Shown: one piece after another, positions 5,977 to 7,301 of the stretch
How the letters are laid out: the number at the start of each line of letters is the position of its first letter
Position numbering within the stretch: the stretch's first letter is position 1
Source: Thioalkalivibrio sp.
Lineage (GTDB): Bacteria > Pseudomonadota > Gammaproteobacteria > Ectothiorhodospirales > Ectothiorhodospiraceae
Length of the DNA stretch: 7,301 nt
NCBI GenBank assembly: GCA_007120155.1
Contig: SKOF01000022.1
Location: forward strand, 1 to 7,301
Reading direction: 5' to 3'
Notes under the pieces: generated by a model
Seen by the model: the letters and a program-made list of their open reading frames with translations, nothing else
Told to the model about the DNA's origin: nothing
Databases searched by the model: none
Translations under genes and position numbers: made by a program

Positions 5977-6717
5977 TCAATGGCGCCACCGATACCACGC
6001 CAGTCCCAGATATTCGTGGAGCGCCTGCCCCGTATACCACAATGCCGCCTGCTGCGGCAGGAAGTCCGTGAACCTCATCCGGGCGGGGCCGCCGCTGACG
6101 CGGCGCGTGGGGAACGGGGTGACCGTGAGGCCCGCGCGACGGAAGCTCCAGGCCGCCCGGGGCATGTGCAGGGCATGGGAAACCAGCAACACATGATCGA
6201 TGCCCTCCGGGCGCAGCATGCGCGCACTGAACAGGGCGTTCTCCATGGTGTTCCGACTCTTTTCCTCCCGCCAGTGCACGCGCACACCCAGCTCATCCTC
6301 CAGCACACCGGCCATCAATCGCGCCTCACTCTCCGGCTCCCCGCCGCCCGCCCGGCCGCCGGTGACCAGCAGCGGCAGGCCGGTCCGGCGATGCAGATGC
6401 GCGCCGTAACGCAGGCGCTCCAGCGAAGCGGCGTTGACGGTCCCGCCGCCGTACTCCGGGGCATGGGCGTAGCGGCCGCCGGCCAGGACCACAATGGCCT
6501 GCGCCCCGGCAGGAACCGGCGGGTCGATCCGGTAGGGGCGCTCGAGCCCGCTGAGCAGCCAACCGGCGAAGACGGGCGTCGCCGCCACATACAGCCAGGC
6601 AACACCCGCGAAGACAAGCATCCGGCCGAGGCGCAGACGCCACAGCACCACGCCCAGCAGCATCAGGATGAACCCGCTGGCCGGCGGCATGATCAGCAGC
6701 TCCAGGATCGACGGCAC
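5977..6717 (-). CDS. DUF218 membrane protein of the YdcF/ElyC/SanA family
   Basis: This 246-aa protein has two hydrophobic helices (about 4-26 and 33-52), then a DUF218 domain (about 72-235) probably on the periplasmic side. Family marks are AIVVLAGGR (74-82), LLVTGG (116-121), an acidic EPESEA (127-132), SRNTMENA (154-161) and VSHALHMPRA (179-188). E. coli ElyC and SanA of this family are tied to envelope integrity, peptidoglycan and lipid-carrier recycling; which branch this belongs to cannot be settled by eye, so no symbol is given. GTG 6715-6717 was chosen because AGGAGG (complement of 6722-6727) stands four bases upstream and the protein then begins PSILELLIMPPASGF, typical of the family. 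A longer TTG start at 6747 would place the ribosome site inside the gene. ATG 6690 is a shorter alternative. It is upstream of the fusion gene on the same strand. Confidence 0.9.
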   Translation of the reverse strand: MPSILELLIMPPASGFILMLLGVVLWRLRLGRMLVFAGVAWLYVAATPVFAGWLLSGLERPYRIDPPVPAGAQAIVVLAGGRYAHAPEYGGGTVNAASLERLRYGAHLHRRTGLPLLVTGGRAGGGEPESEARLMAGVLEDELGVRVHWREEKSRNTMENALFSARMLRPEGIDHVLLVSHALHMPRAAWSFRRAGLTVTPFPTRRVSGGPARMRFTDFLPQQAALWYTGQALHEYLGLAWYRWRH

Positions 6718-6721
6718 AAGG

Positions 6722-6727
6722 CCTCCT
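6722..6727 (-). promoter_or_regulatory. Consensus Shine-Dalgarno sequence deciding the GTG start of the DUF218 gene
   Basis: On the minus strand AGGAGG is followed by CCTT and then GTG (6717-6715). The spacer of four is short but usable. The site overlaps a 12-bp near-palindrome (6725-6736, CC-T-GTATAC-T-GG with one mismatched pair), so a protein bound there would also cover the ribosome-site DNA. Confidence 0.55.
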
Positions 6728-6728
6728 G

Positions 6729-6734
6729 TATACT
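6729..6734 (+). promoter_or_regulatory. Possible -10 box (TATACT) for the small conserved gene at 6807
   Basis: TATACT on the plus strand is followed 72 bases later by the ATG at 6807. A TCGACG 15 bases upstream (6708-6713) is a weak -35 with short spacing. The box is also within the leader of the opposite gene, so the two starts would overlap. Weak call. Confidence 0.22.
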
Positions 6735-6760
6735 GGCCGGGATCCAATCGCCCGGCACGC

Positions 6761-6766
6761 AGTATA
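6761..6766 (-). promoter_or_regulatory. Possible -10 box (TATACT) for the DUF218 gene
   Basis: TATACT on the minus strand matches five of six -10 consensus bases. Transcription would begin near 6754 and give a leader of about 37 bases to GTG 6717. The best -35 at 17-18 bases (TCGATG, complement of 6785-6790) is poor. A second TATACT lies on the plus strand at 6729-6734 and could serve the divergent gene at 6807. Confidence 0.35.
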
Positions 6767-6806
6767 GCGACGCACGGTCCCCTCCATCGACCATCCGGGG
6801 CATGCC

Positions 6807-7295
6807 ATGGATTTGCGTATCAGACAGGAATTGACAAGGCTGGCCGAGACCTCGGCGCCAGCTTCCGTGATGGTGGTCTGCGCCGACGGCAACGGCCTCA
6901 CCGACGAGATACGGGCCCGGCTGCCGCAGACCCCGCTCACGCGGCTGCCCACGGACACGCTCGTCGACCACATGCCCGAACTGACGCGCCATGAACTGGT
7001 GCTGGTACTCGACGCCCTGGGCCGGCTGTCCCGTGAGGACGCCACGCACCTGATCGCCTCCCTGCGCGATCTCTACAGCGAGAGCCTCTACGTGCTGCTG
7101 CCCCGGGACGAAGCCGGCGACTGGACCGAACAGGACCTGGTGGCACTCGGCCTGGAGCGCGTTCGCAGCTATGCCGGCCCGGCAGGCGCCAGCCACCTGT
7201 TTCGCTTCAATATGAAGGACTACAAGAAGACTCCCGACTGGCTCAATCCGCGCCATTGGGCGAATCCGGAGATGTGGGATAAGGCCCGCTGGTAA
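6807..7295 (+). CDS. Small conserved protein of unknown function, DUF6231-like
   Basis: This 162-aa soluble protein has no signal peptide or membrane segment. Alternating strands and helices (ASVMVVCADGNGL at 19-31, HELVLVLDALGRL at 62-74, ESLYVLLPRDE at 91-101) suggest an alpha/beta Rossmann-like fold. The C-terminus is distinctive: FRFNMKDYKKTPDWLN, then WANPEMWDKARW at the very end. From memory this resembles the gammaproteobacterial family DUF6231, whose function is unknown; I hold that name with moderate confidence. ATG 6807 has only a weak Shine-Dalgarno sequence (GGGG, 6797-6800). It is divergent from the DUF218 gene with a 89-bp gap. TAA 7293-7295 ends the gene six bases before the window edge, so an operon continuing to the right cannot be judged. 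Confidence 0.82.
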   Translation: MDLRIRQELTRLAETSAPASVMVVCADGNGLTDEIRARLPQTPLTRLPTDTLVDHMPELTRHELVLVLDALGRLSREDATHLIASLRDLYSESLYVLLPRDEAGDWTEQDLVALGLERVRSYAGPAGASHLFRFNMKDYKKTPDWLNPRHWANPEMWDKARW

Positions 7296-7301
7296 GGCGA
7301 C

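Noticed and set aside
5980..6834. A plus-strand open frame of 284 codons
   Set aside because: It is antisense to the DUF218 gene and overlaps the start of the next gene. The product is Gln/Arg/His-rich without a recognisable domain.

Overview
This 7.3 kb window is chromosomal-looking, GC-rich DNA with dense coding and strong G/C preference at third codon positions. The gene families present (YdcF/ElyC-type DUF218 membrane protein, a small protein with a C-terminus typical of a gammaproteobacterial family, Ras-like GTPase with Roadblock/LC7 proteins) suggest a GC-rich gammaproteobacterium, perhaps of the Ectothiorhodospiraceae type. The lineage is inferred from family content and composition, not from a marker gene. 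No rRNA, tRNA, CRISPR array, insertion sequence or phage gene was seen.

Layout. (1) Positions 1 to about 1323, minus strand: the N-terminal two thirds of an exported subtilisin-like (S8) serine protease. Its catalytic Asp and His are inside the window and its catalytic Ser lies beyond the left edge. (2) About 1324-1852: a divergent intergenic region of about 0.5 kb. It becomes AT-richer towards 1660-1800 and carries a GC-rich inverted repeat and a possible -10 box ahead of the rightward operon. (3) 1853-4280, plus strand: a compact four-gene operon. It encodes a receiver-like protein with a possible winged helix (331 aa), a small Ras-like GTPase starting at TTG, and two different Roadblock/LC7 proteins of 136 aa each. 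(4) 4297-4321: an 11-bp GC-rich hairpin between convergent genes. (5) 4339-5937, minus strand: a 532-aa protein that joins a protein-kinase/phosphotransferase-like N-terminal half to a calcineurin-type metallophosphoesterase. (6) 5977-6717, minus strand, 39 bp upstream of the previous gene: a DUF218 (YdcF/ElyC/SanA) membrane protein starting at GTG. (7) 6807-7295, plus strand and divergent from it: a small conserved protein of unknown function.

How they may work together. The central operon has the parts of a bacterial Ras-like switch: a GTPase, Roadblock proteins that in MglA/MglB act as GAP or scaffold, and a degenerate response-regulator-like partner that could be the input or effector. 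The convergent gene encodes both a kinase-like and a phosphoesterase domain, so it could be a separate signalling or metabolite-turnover enzyme. A functional link to the GTPase operon is suggested only by proximity. The GTPase/Roadblock operon and the kinase/phosphoesterase fusion are the most interesting items here.
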